The translations under genes and the position numbers were made by a program. A stretch of DNA of 64,000 nucleotides, taken from NCBI RefSeq assembly GCF_003731765.1, contig NZ_MOAL01000004.1, positions 806,001 through 870,000 of the forward strand, read 5' to 3'. The stretch comes from Pseudomonas chlororaphis (GTDB taxonomy: Bacteria; Pseudomonadota; Gammaproteobacteria; Pseudomonadales; Pseudomonadaceae). Position 1 is the first letter of the stretch; every line of letters starts with the position of its first letter. Positions 1 through 7,993 of the stretch are shown here, piece after piece. The notes under the pieces were generated by a model. The model was not told the origin of the DNA. It worked only from the letters and a program-made list of their open reading frames with translations, and made no database searches.

Positions 1-2
1 GG

Positions 3-629
3 CCCTTTGTCTTTGATGAGCGGGTCAAGGTGCTGGCGCCGCCGTTTGCCGAAGATGCGCGCCAGGTGCCCCTGGAGATCGATGCCCGGGCTTTCACCGG
101 CGAGGTGGTGAAGATCCTCGCCTGGGCCGAGCTCAACCCGCTGCCGAAGATCGTCGATTTCCAGCCGGGGGAGCGGGTGCTGCCGTGGTTGTCGATCCGC
201 ATCCGTATCGAGCAGGCCACGCCCCTGCGGGCGGCCGTGCTGACCCGCGACGGGGTCTGGCACGTGGGCTCGACCCTGATCGACGCCGCCGGCGGGGGCT
301 GCACCGCGCCGAGCGTGGTGCGCACCCAGCCAGGTTGGGAGGAACACATCGGCGAGGTACTGGGCGGGCGTTACCCCCGTGGCGACAGCAGCCGCCTGCG
401 GGTGCAGGTGGCCCACCCGATGGACAACGGCATGGTCAGCGGCATTCCTGAATTCTTCCTCAACCACGCCGAACTGCGGGACGCCGACGACCAGGTGCTG
501 GCGCGGCTGGAGCTGTTCCCGGCGGTCAGCGAAAACCCCAACCTGGGGTTCGACATCCAGGGCCCCGGGCAAACCCGCTTGCTGTTGCGCGACAACAGCG
601 GCAACGAGTTTGCCGCGACGCTGCCCTGA
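3..629 (+). CDS. Quinoprotein dehydrogenase-associated SoxYZ-like carrier (5' partial)
   Basis: The frame is open to the left edge, so the true start lies outside the window; 208 residues are visible. The N-terminal part resembles SoxY and carries a GGGCTAPS segment, corresponding to the SoxY swinging-arm Gly-Gly-Cys, although here the Cys is internal. The rest resembles the immunoglobulin-like SoxZ domain (HPMDNGM then NPNLGFDI). Fused SoxYZ-like carriers of this kind are a known accessory of PQQ dehydrogenase clusters and are thought to act in the periplasm. The metallohydrolase follows after 27 bp and is probably co-transcribed. The carried substrate is unknown. Assignment rests on motif recognition and context. 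Confidence 0.8.
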   Translation, partial: PFVFDERVKVLAPPFAEDARQVPLEIDARAFTGEVVKILAWAELNPLPKIVDFQPGERVLPWLSIRIRIEQATPLRAAVLTRDGVWHVGSTLIDAAGGGCTAPSVVRTQPGWEEHIGEVLGGRYPRGDSSRLRVQVAHPMDNGMVSGIPEFFLNHAELRDADDQVLARLELFPAVSENPNLGFDIQGPGQTRLLLRDNSGNEFAATLP

Positions 630-656
630 CCCTTCTCATTCAACCAGGAGCGCGCC

Positions 657-1586
657 ATGCGCTGGATATTGCTGTTGTGCGCGTGCCTGGCCTGGCCGGC
701 CTGGGCTGAACTGGATTATCAACTCAAGCCCCGGCAGATCGCCGAGGGCACCTGGCTGCTGGAAGGCAGCACCGACAATTTCGCCAAGGCCAACGGCGGC
801 AATATCGTCAACACGGCGTTTATCGTCACCGACAGCGGCGTGGTGGTGATCGACAGCGGGCCGTCGAAGCGCTACGGCGAGGCCCTGCGCCAGGCCATTG
901 CCGCCACCACCGATAAACCGGTGATCCAGGTGCTGCTGACCCACCATCACCCTGACCATGTGCTGGGCAACCAGGCCTTCAGTGACGTGCCCATCGGCGC
1001 CCTGGCCGGCACCACCGACCTGCTGCGGCAACAGGGCGATGCCATGGCCGAGAACATGTACCGCATGGTCGGTGACTGGATGCGCGGCACCGAGGTGGTG
1101 TTGCCGACCCAGGTCCTGGAACCCGGCACCCTGAGCATCGGCGGGCACTCGTTGCGCCTGCTGGGGCTGGGCGGGCATACCGGGGCGGACCTGGCGATCT
1201 TCGATGAACAGACCGGGGTGCTGTTTGCCGGTGACCTGGTGTTTTACCAGCGCGCCCTGACCACCCCCAACAGCCCCGGGCTGGATGTCTGGCTCAAGGA
1301 CCTGGACACTTTGCAGGGCCTGCCCTGGAAACAGATCGTCCCCGGCCACGGGCCGGTGGCCAGCGACGCCGCGCCCTTTGCCCAGATGCGCGACTACCTG
1401 GGTTGGCTCGACCAACTGATGCGCGACGGCGCCGCCCGGGGCGACGACATGACCGAGATGATCCGCACCCCGATCCCCGACCGTTTCGCCGGCATCAGCC
1501 TGACCCGCTACGAGCTGATCCGCAGCGTCAGTCATCTCTATCCGCGCTACGAACGCCAGCGCCTGCAGCGCCTCGACGGCCACTGA
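657..1586 (+). CDS. Quinoprotein relay system zinc metallohydrolase (MBL fold, exported)
   Basis: A 309-residue metallo-beta-lactamase-fold protein with an N-terminal signal peptide (MRWILLLCACLAWPAWA). The zinc motif is T95-H-H-H-P-D-H101, followed by a GGHTGAD segment and a VPGHGPV segment that supply the later histidines. This is the SoxH-like hydrolase class that accompanies PQQ alcohol dehydrogenases together with the SoxYZ-like carrier just upstream. It should act in the periplasm; its substrate is not known. The ATG is preceded by AGGAGCG, a good ribosome site. It shares orientation with the carrier and lies 257 bp before the dehydrogenase. Confidence 0.85.
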   Translation: MRWILLLCACLAWPAWAELDYQLKPRQIAEGTWLLEGSTDNFAKANGGNIVNTAFIVTDSGVVVIDSGPSKRYGEALRQAIAATTDKPVIQVLLTHHHPDHVLGNQAFSDVPIGALAGTTDLLRQQGDAMAENMYRMVGDWMRGTEVVLPTQVLEPGTLSIGGHSLRLLGLGGHTGADLAIFDEQTGVLFAGDLVFYQRALTTPNSPGLDVWLKDLDTLQGLPWKQIVPGHGPVASDAAPFAQMRDYLGWLDQLMRDGAARGDDMTEMIRTPIPDRFAGISLTRYELIRSVSHLYPRYERQRLQRLDGH

Positions 1587-1612
1587 CCTTTGTGGCGAGG
1601 GGCTTGTGGGGG

Positions 1613-1668
1613 GTAGGAGCCGGCGAGAGCGATCTTGCGGGCCCCTTCGCTGGCAAGCCAGCTCCTAC
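1613..1668. repeat. REP-type inverted repeat
   Basis: GTAGGAGC at the left end is the reverse complement of GCTCCTAC at the right end. The interior has TTCGCTGGCAAGCCAGC, the common Pseudomonas REP core. The same 17-mer occurs inverted near 60964. It lies between the metallohydrolase and the alcohol dehydrogenase. Confidence 0.7.
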
Positions 1669-1718
1669 AGTGCGGGTGCATGGCGTCTTCTTGCCGCTCG
1701 CCACTTGCCGCTGCTCCT

Positions 1719-1730
1719 CCCCCTACCAAT
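1719..1730 (+). promoter_or_regulatory. CCCCCTACCAAT box upstream of the alcohol dehydrogenase
   Basis: This exact 12-mer is also found upstream of pqqA (5517-5528). Here it ends 113 bp before the dehydrogenase ATG. Both copies have a GCATT downstream, 27 bp (here) and 37 bp (pqqA) after the start of the box, a difference of about one helical turn. It is a candidate site for the regulator of the PQQ cluster; the protein that binds it is not known from the sequence. Confidence 0.5.
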
Positions 1731-1843
1731 GAACTAGAAAACTCCGCATTGCGGGCAATTGTTGGCGAGGGAGCAGGGACCAAGAATCGGCGGCAGACCG
1801 GGAAAATTTCCCGGGTACAACAAAAACCGCAGAGGTAGCCGTC

Positions 1844-3616
1844 ATGACTCACCCTTCTCGTCGCCAACCCTGGGCCCTTAGCCTGTTGCTCAGCGCGATG
1901 CTGCTGTCCGGTTCGGCCCTGGCCGCTGTCACCGATCAAGAGATTCTCCAGGACCCGAAAAACCCGGAGCAGATCGTCACCAACGGCCTGGGCGTGCAGG
2001 GGCAGCGCTACAGCCCCCTGGATACCCTCAACGTCGATAACGTCAAGGAGCTGCGGCCGGTCTGGGCCTTCTCTTTCGGCGGCGAGAAGCAGCGTGGCCA
2101 GCAGGCCCAGCCGCTGATCAAGGACGGGGTGATGTACATGACCGGTTCCTACTCCCGGGTGTTCGCCGTGGACGCGCGGACCGGCAAGAAACTCTGGCAG
2201 TACGACGCGCGCCTGCCAGATGACATCCGCCCCTGCTGCGACGTGATCAACCGTGGCGTGGCGCTGTACGGCGACCTGGTGTTCTTCGGCACCCTGGACG
2301 CCAAGCTGGTGGCCCTGAACAAAGACACCGGCAAGGTGGTGTGGAGCAAGAAAGTCGCGGACCACAAAGAAGGCTATTCCATCAGCGCCGCGCCCATGGT
2401 GGTCAACGGCAAGCTGATCACCGGGGTGGCCGGCGGCGAGTTCGGCGTGGTGGGCAAGATCGAAGCCTACGACCCGAAAAACGGTGACCTGCTGTGGACC
2501 CGGCCCACCGTGGAAGGCCACATGGGCTACGTCTACAAGGACGGCAAGGCGATCGAGAACGGCATCTCCGGCGGCGAGGCGGGCAAGACCTGGCCCGGCG
2601 ACCTGTGGAAGACCGGCGGTGCGGCGCCGTGGCTCGGTGGTTACTACGACCCGGAAACCAACCTGCTGCTGTTCGGCACCGGCAACCCGGCGCCGTGGAA
2701 CTCCCACCTGCGCCCGGGCGACAACCTGTATTCCTCGTCGCGTCTGGCGCTGAACCCGGACGACGGCACCATCAAATGGCACTTCCAGAGCACCCCCCAC
2801 GACGGTTGGGACTATGACGGCGTCAACGAGCTGATTTCCTTCAACTACAAGGAAGGCGGCAAGGAGATCAAGGCCGCCGCCACCGCCGACCGTAACGGCT
2901 TCTTCTATGTACTGGACCGCACCAACGGTAAGTTCATCCGCGGCTTCCCGTTTGTCGACAAGATCACCTGGGCCACCGGCCTGGATAAAAATGGCCGGCC
3001 GATCTACAACGAAGCCAGCCGTCCTGGCGCGCCGGGCAGCGAAGCCAAAGGCACCTCGGTGTTCGTCGCCCCGGCCTTCCTCGGCGCCAAGAACTGGATG
3101 CCCATGGCCTACAACCGCGACACCGGGCTGTTCTACGTGCCGTCCAATGAATGGGGCATGGACATCTGGAACGAAGGCATCGCCTACAAGAAGGGCGCAG
3201 CGTTCCTCGGCGCGGGCTTCACCATCAAGCCACTCAACGAGGACTACATCGGCGTACTGCGGGCCATCGACCCGGTCACGGGCAAGGAAGTCTGGCGCCA
3301 CAAAAACTTCGCGCCGCTGTGGGGCGGGGTGCTGACCACCAAGGGCAACCTGGTGTTCACCGGCACGCCTGAAGGCTTCCTCCAGGCGTTCAACGCCAAG
3401 ACCGGCGAAAAAGTCTGGGAGTTCCAGACCGGCTCCGGCGTCCTGGGTTCGCCTGTGACCTGGGAAATGGACGGTGAGCAATATGTGTCGGTGCTCTCCG
3501 GCTGGGGCGGCGCGGTGCCGCTGTGGGGCGGCGAAGTGGCCAAGCGGGTCAAAGACTTCAATCAGGGCGGGATGCTTTGGACCTTTAAGTTGCCGAAGGC
3601 GTTGGTGAAGCAGTAG
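1844..3616 (+). CDS. pedH: PQQ-dependent alcohol dehydrogenase, lanthanide-type (PedH/ExaF-like)
   Basis: A 590-residue periplasmic quinoprotein with a signal peptide ending ALA. It oxidises short-chain and aromatic alcohols to aldehydes using PQQ. The eight-blade propeller shows in the repeated DxxTGKxxW motifs. The adjacent-cysteine disulfide is present (RPCCDVIN), as is the Asn ligand region GTGNPAPWN. The catalytic Asp is D323 in GWDYDG and a second Asp sits two residues on (D325). In calcium enzymes such as ExaA that position is Ser or Ala; Asp there marks lanthanide-dependent enzymes such as PedH and XoxF. The ATG follows CAGAGGTAGCC. Neighbours fit: carrier and hydrolase upstream, aldehyde dehydrogenase and pqqAB downstream. 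No cytochrome c550 gene is in view. Confidence 0.9.
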   Translation: MTHPSRRQPWALSLLLSAMLLSGSALAAVTDQEILQDPKNPEQIVTNGLGVQGQRYSPLDTLNVDNVKELRPVWAFSFGGEKQRGQQAQPLIKDGVMYMTGSYSRVFAVDARTGKKLWQYDARLPDDIRPCCDVINRGVALYGDLVFFGTLDAKLVALNKDTGKVVWSKKVADHKEGYSISAAPMVVNGKLITGVAGGEFGVVGKIEAYDPKNGDLLWTRPTVEGHMGYVYKDGKAIENGISGGEAGKTWPGDLWKTGGAAPWLGGYYDPETNLLLFGTGNPAPWNSHLRPGDNLYSSSRLALNPDDGTIKWHFQSTPHDGWDYDGVNELISFNYKEGGKEIKAAATADRNGFFYVLDRTNGKFIRGFPFVDKITWATGLDKNGRPIYNEASRPGAPGSEAKGTSVFVAPAFLGAKNWMPMAYNRDTGLFYVPSNEWGMDIWNEGIAYKKGAAFLGAGFTIKPLNEDYIGVLRAIDPVTGKEVWRHKNFAPLWGGVLTTKGNLVFTGTPEGFLQAFNAKTGEKVWEFQTGSGVLGSPVTWEMDGEQYVSVLSGWGGAVPLWGGEVAKRVKDFNQGGMLWTFKLPKALVKQ

Positions 3617-3626
3617 CGAGCGGCCC

Positions 3627-3664
3627 CCCCCTACTACCAAATGACGAGAGCCCCCCCTGCCAAC
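3627..3664 (+). promoter_or_regulatory. Degenerate CCCCCTACCAAT boxes upstream of the aldehyde dehydrogenase
   Basis: Two imperfect versions of the box sit side by side: CCCCCTACTACCAAAT, which has an extra TAC and one extra A, and CCCCCTGCCAAC at 3653-3664, which matches 10 of 12 positions. The second ends 86 bp before the ATG. Spacing to the gene is similar to that of the two exact boxes, which supports a shared regulator, but the matches are weaker. Confidence 0.35.
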
Positions 3665-3749
3665 GGCGCATTCGTCTGGCACGCGGGGCTCTCTACCATC
3701 GGTCTATCGCCTGCCGAATGACAGGCATCGACCCAAGCAGAGGCTCAGC

Positions 3750-5270
3750 ATGATCTACGCACAACCCGGAACCCCAGGCGCCGTCGTGTCGTTCAAACCG
3801 CGCTACGGCAATTACATCGGCGGTGAGTTTGTCGCGCCGGTGAATGGCCAGTACTTCACCAACACCACGCCGGTCACCGGCGAGGTGATTGCCGAGTTTC
3901 CTCGTTCCAGCGCCGAAGACGTCGACAAGGCCCTGGACGCCGCCCACGCCGCAGCCGATGCCTGGGGCAAGACCTCCGTCCAGGATCGTTCCCTGGTGCT
4001 GCTGAAAATCGCCGATCGCATCGAGCAGAACCTGGAGATCCTGGCGATTGCCGAGACCTGGGACAACGGCAAGGCCGTGCGCGAAACCCTCAACGCCGAC
4101 GTGCCCCTGGCCGCTGACCATTTCCGTTACTTCGCCGGCTGCATCCGCGCTCAAGAGGGCAGCAGCGCCGAGATCAACGAACACACCGCCGCCTATCACT
4201 TCCACGAGCCGTTGGGTGTGGTCGGGCAGATCATCCCGTGGAACTTCCCGCTGCTGATGGCCGCCTGGAAACTCGCGCCGGCCCTGGCTGCCGGTAACTG
4301 TGTGGTGCTCAAGCCGGCCGAGCAGACGCCGTTGTCGATCATGGTGTTTGCCGAACTGATCAACGACCTGCTGCCGCCGGGCGTGCTGAACATTGTCCAG
4401 GGCTTTGGCCGCGAAGCGGGCGAGGCCCTGGCCACCAGCAAGCGCATCGCCAAGATCGCGTTTACCGGTTCCACCCCGGTGGGCTCGCACATCATGAAGT
4501 GCGCGGCCGAGAACATCATCCCGTCCACCGTGGAGCTGGGCGGCAAGTCGCCGAACATTTTCTTCGAAGACATCATGCAGGCCGAACCGCAGTTCATCGA
4601 AAAGGCCGCCGAAGGCCTGGTGCTGGCGTTCTTCAACCAGGGGGAAGTGTGCACCTGCCCGTCCCGGGCGCTGGTCCAGGAATCCATCTACGAGCCGTTC
4701 ATGGCCGAGGTGATGAAGAAGATCGTCAAGATCAAGCGCGGCAACCCGCTGGACACCGAGACCATGGTCGGCGCCCAGGCGTCCGAGCAGCAGTACGACA
4801 AAATCCTGTCCTACCTGAAGATTGCCCAGGAGGAGGGCGCCGAGCTGCTCGCGGGCGGTGCCGCCGAGCGTCTGGAGGGTGACCTGTCCAGCGGCTATTA
4901 CATCCAGCCGACCCTGCTCAAGGGCCACAACAAAATGCGCGTGTTCCAGGAAGAAATCTTCGGCCCGGTGGTGGGCGTGACCACCTTCAAGGACGAGGCT
5001 GAAGCCCTGGCCATCGCCAATGACACCGAGTTCGGCCTGGGTGCCGGCCTGTGGACCCGCGACATCAACCGCGCCTACCGCATGGGTCGGGCGATCAAGG
5101 CCGGGCGTGTGTGGACCAACTGCTATCACCTGTACCCGGCGCACGCGGCGTTCGGCGGCTACAAGAAATCCGGCGTGGGTCGTGAGACTCACAAAATGAT
5201 GCTCGACCACTATCAGCAGACCAAGAACCTGCTGGTGAGCTACGACATCAATCCGCTGGGCTTCTTCTAA
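3750..5270 (+). CDS. exaC: NAD-dependent aldehyde dehydrogenase (ExaC-like)
   Basis: A 506-residue cytoplasmic aldehyde dehydrogenase, the same length as ExaC of P. aeruginosa. It oxidises the aldehyde made by the PQQ dehydrogenase to the acid. Visible motifs are the NAD-binding PWNFPLLM and FTGST, the general-base Glu in VELGGKSP (about residue 262), and the nucleophile region GEVCTCPS with C301, with C303 as the second cysteine of the ExaC/EutE-type motif. The C-terminal [12 protein letters not shown] is typical of the group. It follows the alcohol dehydrogenase by 133 bp with its own likely promoter. In P. putida the equivalent gene is called pedI. Confidence 0.9.
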   Translation: MIYAQPGTPGAVVSFKPRYGNYIGGEFVAPVNGQYFTNTTPVTGEVIAEFPRSSAEDVDKALDAAHAAADAWGKTSVQDRSLVLLKIADRIEQNLEILAIAETWDNGKAVRETLNADVPLAADHFRYFAGCIRAQEGSSAEINEHTAAYHFHEPLGVVGQIIPWNFPLLMAAWKLAPALAAGNCVVLKPAEQTPLSIMVFAELINDLLPPGVLNIVQGFGREAGEALATSKRIAKIAFTGSTPVGSHIMKCAAENIIPSTVELGGKSPNIFFEDIMQAEPQFIEKAAEGLVLAFFNQGEVCTCPSRALVQESIYEPFMAEVMKKIVKIKRGNPLDTETMVGAQASEQQYDKILSYLKIAQEEGAELLAGGAAERLEGDLSSGYYIQPTLLKGHNKMRVFQEEIFGPVVGVTTFKDEAEALAIANDTEFGLGAGLWTRDINRAYRMGRAIKAGRVWTNCYHLYPAHAAFGGYKKSGVGRETHKMMLDHYQQTKNLLVSYDINPLGFF

Positions 5271-5401
5271 AGGCCTGGGCCGGGAGGGCGCAGAGGGTAC
5301 TGCGCTACACCTGCCAGGAGGATGCCGGCTGGCCGGCAGATGTAAACGGTGCGGCGCCTTGGGTGGACGTCGTGCCGTCTGGTGTGATCGCTCTCTCTTT
5401 G

Positions 5402-5468
5402 TAGGAGTCGGCTGGCGGCGACCGGGCTTGTGCTGTGCCCTCGCTGCCATGGCGGCTCCTATTTTTTT
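5402..5468 (+). terminator. REP-like hairpin with T tract after the aldehyde dehydrogenase
   Basis: TAGGAGTCGGC at the left and GGCTCCTA at the right form the ends of an inverted repeat, followed directly by TTTTTTT. It looks like a REP element that also works as a rho-independent terminator. It falls in the 357-bp gap before pqqA, which otherwise holds only the pqqA promoter box. Confidence 0.5.
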
Positions 5469-5516
5469 GCCCGATGGCGAGCGTCCCTTGACCATGGTCC
5501 TCGGCGCCGCGGTTCG

Positions 5517-5528
5517 CCCCCTACCAAT
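5517..5528 (+). promoter_or_regulatory. CCCCCTACCAAT box upstream of pqqA
   Basis: Identical to the 12-mer upstream of the PQQ alcohol dehydrogenase. It ends 99 bp before the pqqA ATG and is followed by GCATT at 5554. It is probably a shared regulatory site linking cofactor supply to enzyme expression. Confidence 0.5.
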
Positions 5529-5627
5529 GCACCCCGCGCGCTCCTTCGAAAGTAGCATTCGACCCCGTCGCCCTCCGTGCATTAATGCCTCTACCGGAAT
5601 CGCCCGGCACAAGAAGAGGATTGACCC

Positions 5628-5699
5628 ATGTGGCATAAACCCGCGTACACCGATCTGCGTATTGGCTTCGAAGTGACGATGTATTTCGCCAATCGTTGA
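5628..5699 (+). CDS. pqqA: PQQ precursor peptide PqqA
   Basis: A 23-residue peptide starting [16 protein letters not shown] and ending in ANR. The conserved Glu15 and Tyr19 (E-V-T-M-Y) are the residues joined by PqqE and turned into pyrroloquinoline quinone. The start is set by a strong AAGAAGAGGA upstream. pqqB follows 64 bp later, but pqqC, pqqD and pqqE do not, so this may be an extra precursor gene beside the dehydrogenase that uses the cofactor. Confidence 0.95.
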   Translation: MWHKPAYTDLRIGFEVTMYFANR

Positions 5700-5763
5700 T
5701 GCGTTCCGCTCCGGTCAATCGTTGCGTTGGCCGGAGTCTCCTCCGATCACGGGAGCTTCCCCC

Positions 5764-6678
5764 ATGCATATCCGCATTCTTGGTTCCGCGGCCGGGGGTG
5801 GCTTCCCGCAGTGGAACTGCAACTGCCGCAACTGCACCGGTGTGCGCAACGGCAGTGTCCGCGCCCAACGCCGGACCCAATCGTCCATCGCCTTGAGTGA
5901 CAACGGGGTGGACTGGATTCTGTGCAACGCCTCGCCCGATATCCGCGTACAGCTCGAATCGTTTCCGACCCTGCAACCGGCCCGGCACCTGCGGGATTCG
6001 GCGATTGCCGGGGTGGTGCTGCTGGACAGCCAGATCGACCATTGCACCGGGCTGCTCAGCCTGCGCGAAGGCTGCCCTCATCAAGTCTGGTGCACCGAGA
6101 TGGTCCATCAGGACCTGAGCAGCGGTTTCCCGTTGTTCAACATGCTCAGCCACTGGAACGGCGGCCTGCAATGGCAGCCCATCGACCTGACCGGCGAGGC
6201 CTTCAGCATCGCCGCCTGCCCCAACCTGCTGTTGCGGGCGATCCCTTTGCGCAGCAGCGCGCCCCCGTATTCACCCCACCGCGGCAACCCCCACCCCGGG
6301 GACAATATCGGTTTGTTGATCGAGGACCGGCAAAGCGGCGGCACCCTGTTCTACGCCCCCGGGCTGGGGCAGGTGGATGACGCGTTGCTGGGCTGGATGC
6401 GTCGCGCCGACTGCCTGCTGGTGGACGGCACCCTGTGGCGAGATGACGAAATGCGCGTTTGCGAGGTCGGCGACAAGCTCGGCAGCGAAATGGGCCATCT
6501 GGCGCAAAGTGGCCCCGGCGGCATGCTGGAAGTGCTGGAGGGCTTCCCCCGGGCGCGCAAGGTGCTGATCCACATCAACAACACCAACCCGATCCTCGAT
6601 GAGGACTCGGCAGAGCGCGCCGAGCTGACGCGGCGTGGCATTGAAGTGGCGTATGACGGTATGGATGTTTTTGTTTGA
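5764..6678 (+). CDS. pqqB: PQQ biosynthesis protein PqqB
   Basis: A 304-residue protein of the metallo-beta-lactamase superfamily, the usual PqqB length. The N-terminus [19 protein letters not shown] is diagnostic, with C-N-C-x-x-C just after it. PqqB takes part in the oxidative steps of PQQ biosynthesis, probably hydroxylating the Glu-Tyr product of PqqA. The ATG chosen follows GGGAG; a longer frame begins 42 bp upstream but lacks family similarity. The usual pqqC is absent downstream; a 7-bp tandem repeat and an alcohol dehydrogenase come next. The missing genes presumably lie elsewhere in the genome. Confidence 0.93.
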   Translation: MHIRILGSAAGGGFPQWNCNCRNCTGVRNGSVRAQRRTQSSIALSDNGVDWILCNASPDIRVQLESFPTLQPARHLRDSAIAGVVLLDSQIDHCTGLLSLREGCPHQVWCTEMVHQDLSSGFPLFNMLSHWNGGLQWQPIDLTGEAFSIAACPNLLLRAIPLRSSAPPYSPHRGNPHPGDNIGLLIEDRQSGGTLFYAPGLGQVDDALLGWMRRADCLLVDGTLWRDDEMRVCEVGDKLGSEMGHLAQSGPGGMLEVLEGFPRARKVLIHINNTNPILDEDSAERAELTRRGIEVAYDGMDVFV

Positions 6679-6694
6679 GGCAGTCGTAAGCTTT

Positions 6695-6729
6695 AAGCCG
6701 CAAGCCGCAAGCCGCAAGCCGCAAGCCGC
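6695..6729. repeat. Five perfect copies of a 7-bp repeat (AAGCCGC)
   Basis: Five head-to-tail AAGCCGC units just after pqqB, flanked by AAGCTTT and AAGCTTG, so the tract ends look partly inverted. It is non-coding and could vary in copy number between strains. Confidence 0.8.
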
Positions 6730-6829
6730 AAGCTTGAAGCTCCGCGCTCCACACCGCACATAGCGCGCTGCGCGCCGTTGCTTTAGGCTGGCGTTCTCTT
6801 TTCAGAACAATAAGAAACAGGCTTCCGCC

Positions 6830-7993
6830 ATGAGCCAGAATCTCAGTCTGCTGCGTAAATTCGTTTCCCCGGAAATCATCTTCGGTGCCGGCTGTCGGCA
6901 TAACGTCGGCAACTACGCCAAAACCTTCGGTGCGCGCAAGGTCCTGGTGGTCAGCGACCCCGGGGTGATCGCCGCCGGCTGGGTCGCCGATGTCGAGGCC
7001 AGCCTGCAGGCCCAGGGCGTCGATTACTGCCTGTACAGCGCCGTCTCCCCCAACCCCAGGGTCGAGGAGGTGATGCTCGGTGCCGAGATTTACCGCGAGA
7101 ACGGTTGCGACGTGATTGTCGCGGTCGGCGGCGGCAGCCCCATGGACTGCGGCAAGGGCATCGGCATCGTGGTCGCCCACGGCCGCAGCATCCTCGAGTT
7201 CGAGGGCGTGGACACCATCCGCGTGCCCAGCCCGCCGCTGATCATGATTCCCACCACAGCCGGCACCTCGGCGGACGTGTCACAGTTCGTGATCATTTCC
7301 AACCAGCAGGAACGCATGAAGTTCTCCATCGTCAGCAAGGCGGTGGTGCCCGATGTGTCGCTGATCGACCCGGAAACCACCCTTGGCATGGACCCGTTCC
7401 TGTCCGCCTGCACCGGCATCGACGCCCTGGTGCATGCCATCGAGGCGTTCGTCTCCACCGGCCACGGCCCGCTCACCGACCCCCACGCCCTGGAAGCCAT
7501 GCGCCTGATCAACGGCAACCTGGTGCAGATGATCGCCAACCCGGCGGACATCGCCCTGCGGGAAAAGATCATGCTCGGCAGCATGCAGGCCGGGCTGGCG
7601 TTTTCCAACGCGATTCTCGGCGCGGTGCACGCCATGTCCCACAGCCTCGGCGGCTTTCTCGATTTGCCCCACGGGCTGTGCAACGCGGTGCTGGTGGAGC
7701 ATGTGGTGGCCTTCAACTACAGCTCGGCGCCGGAGCGTTTCAAGGTGATCGCCGAAACCTTTGGCATCGACTGCCGGGGCCTCAACCAGCGGCAGATCTG
7801 CGGGCGCCTGGTGGAGCACCTGATCGCCCTCAAACACGCCATCGGCTTCCACGAAACCCTGGGCCTGCATGGCGTCAGCAGCAGCGATATTCCGTTCCTC
7901 TCGCAACATGCGATGGACGACCCGTGCATCCTCACCAACCCGCGTGAGTCCAGCCAGCGTGATGTCGAGGTCGTGTATGGCGAGGCCCTCTGA
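6830..7993 (+). CDS. ercA: Iron-containing alcohol dehydrogenase, ErcA-like
   Basis: A 387-residue group III alcohol dehydrogenase. The NAD-binding GGGSPMDCGKGI and the metal ligands D and H in TGIDALVHAIEAF, H in GAVHAMSHSLGG and H in DLPHGLCNAV are all present. In P. aeruginosa the matching gene, ercA, sits beside ercS in the ethanol-oxidation region and is thought to modulate signalling rather than bulk oxidation. The same pairing is seen here: the kinase start overlaps the end of this gene by 17 bp. The ATG follows an A/G-rich stretch at normal spacing. Confidence 0.88.
   Translation: MSQNLSLLRKFVSPEIIFGAGCRHNVGNYAKTFGARKVLVVSDPGVIAAGWVADVEASLQAQGVDYCLYSAVSPNPRVEEVMLGAEIYRENGCDVIVAVGGGSPMDCGKGIGIVVAHGRSILEFEGVDTIRVPSPPLIMIPTTAGTSADVSQFVIISNQQERMKFSIVSKAVVPDVSLIDPETTLGMDPFLSACTGIDALVHAIEAFVSTGHGPLTDPHALEAMRLINGNLVQMIANPADIALREKIMLGSMQAGLAFSNAILGAVHAMSHSLGGFLDLPHGLCNAVLVEHVVAFNYSSAPERFKVIAETFGIDCRGLNQRQICGRLVEHLIALKHAIGFHETLGLHGVSSSDIPFLSQHAMDDPCILTNPRESSQRDVEVVYGEAL

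Noticed and set aside
1547..3682. 711-codon minus-strand frame opposite the alcohol dehydrogenase
   Set aside because: It is a shadow of high-GC third positions over a gene with clear family motifs.
3693..5636. 647-codon minus-strand frame opposite the aldehyde dehydrogenase
   Set aside because: Shadow frame; the plus-strand gene has catalytic residues and family length.
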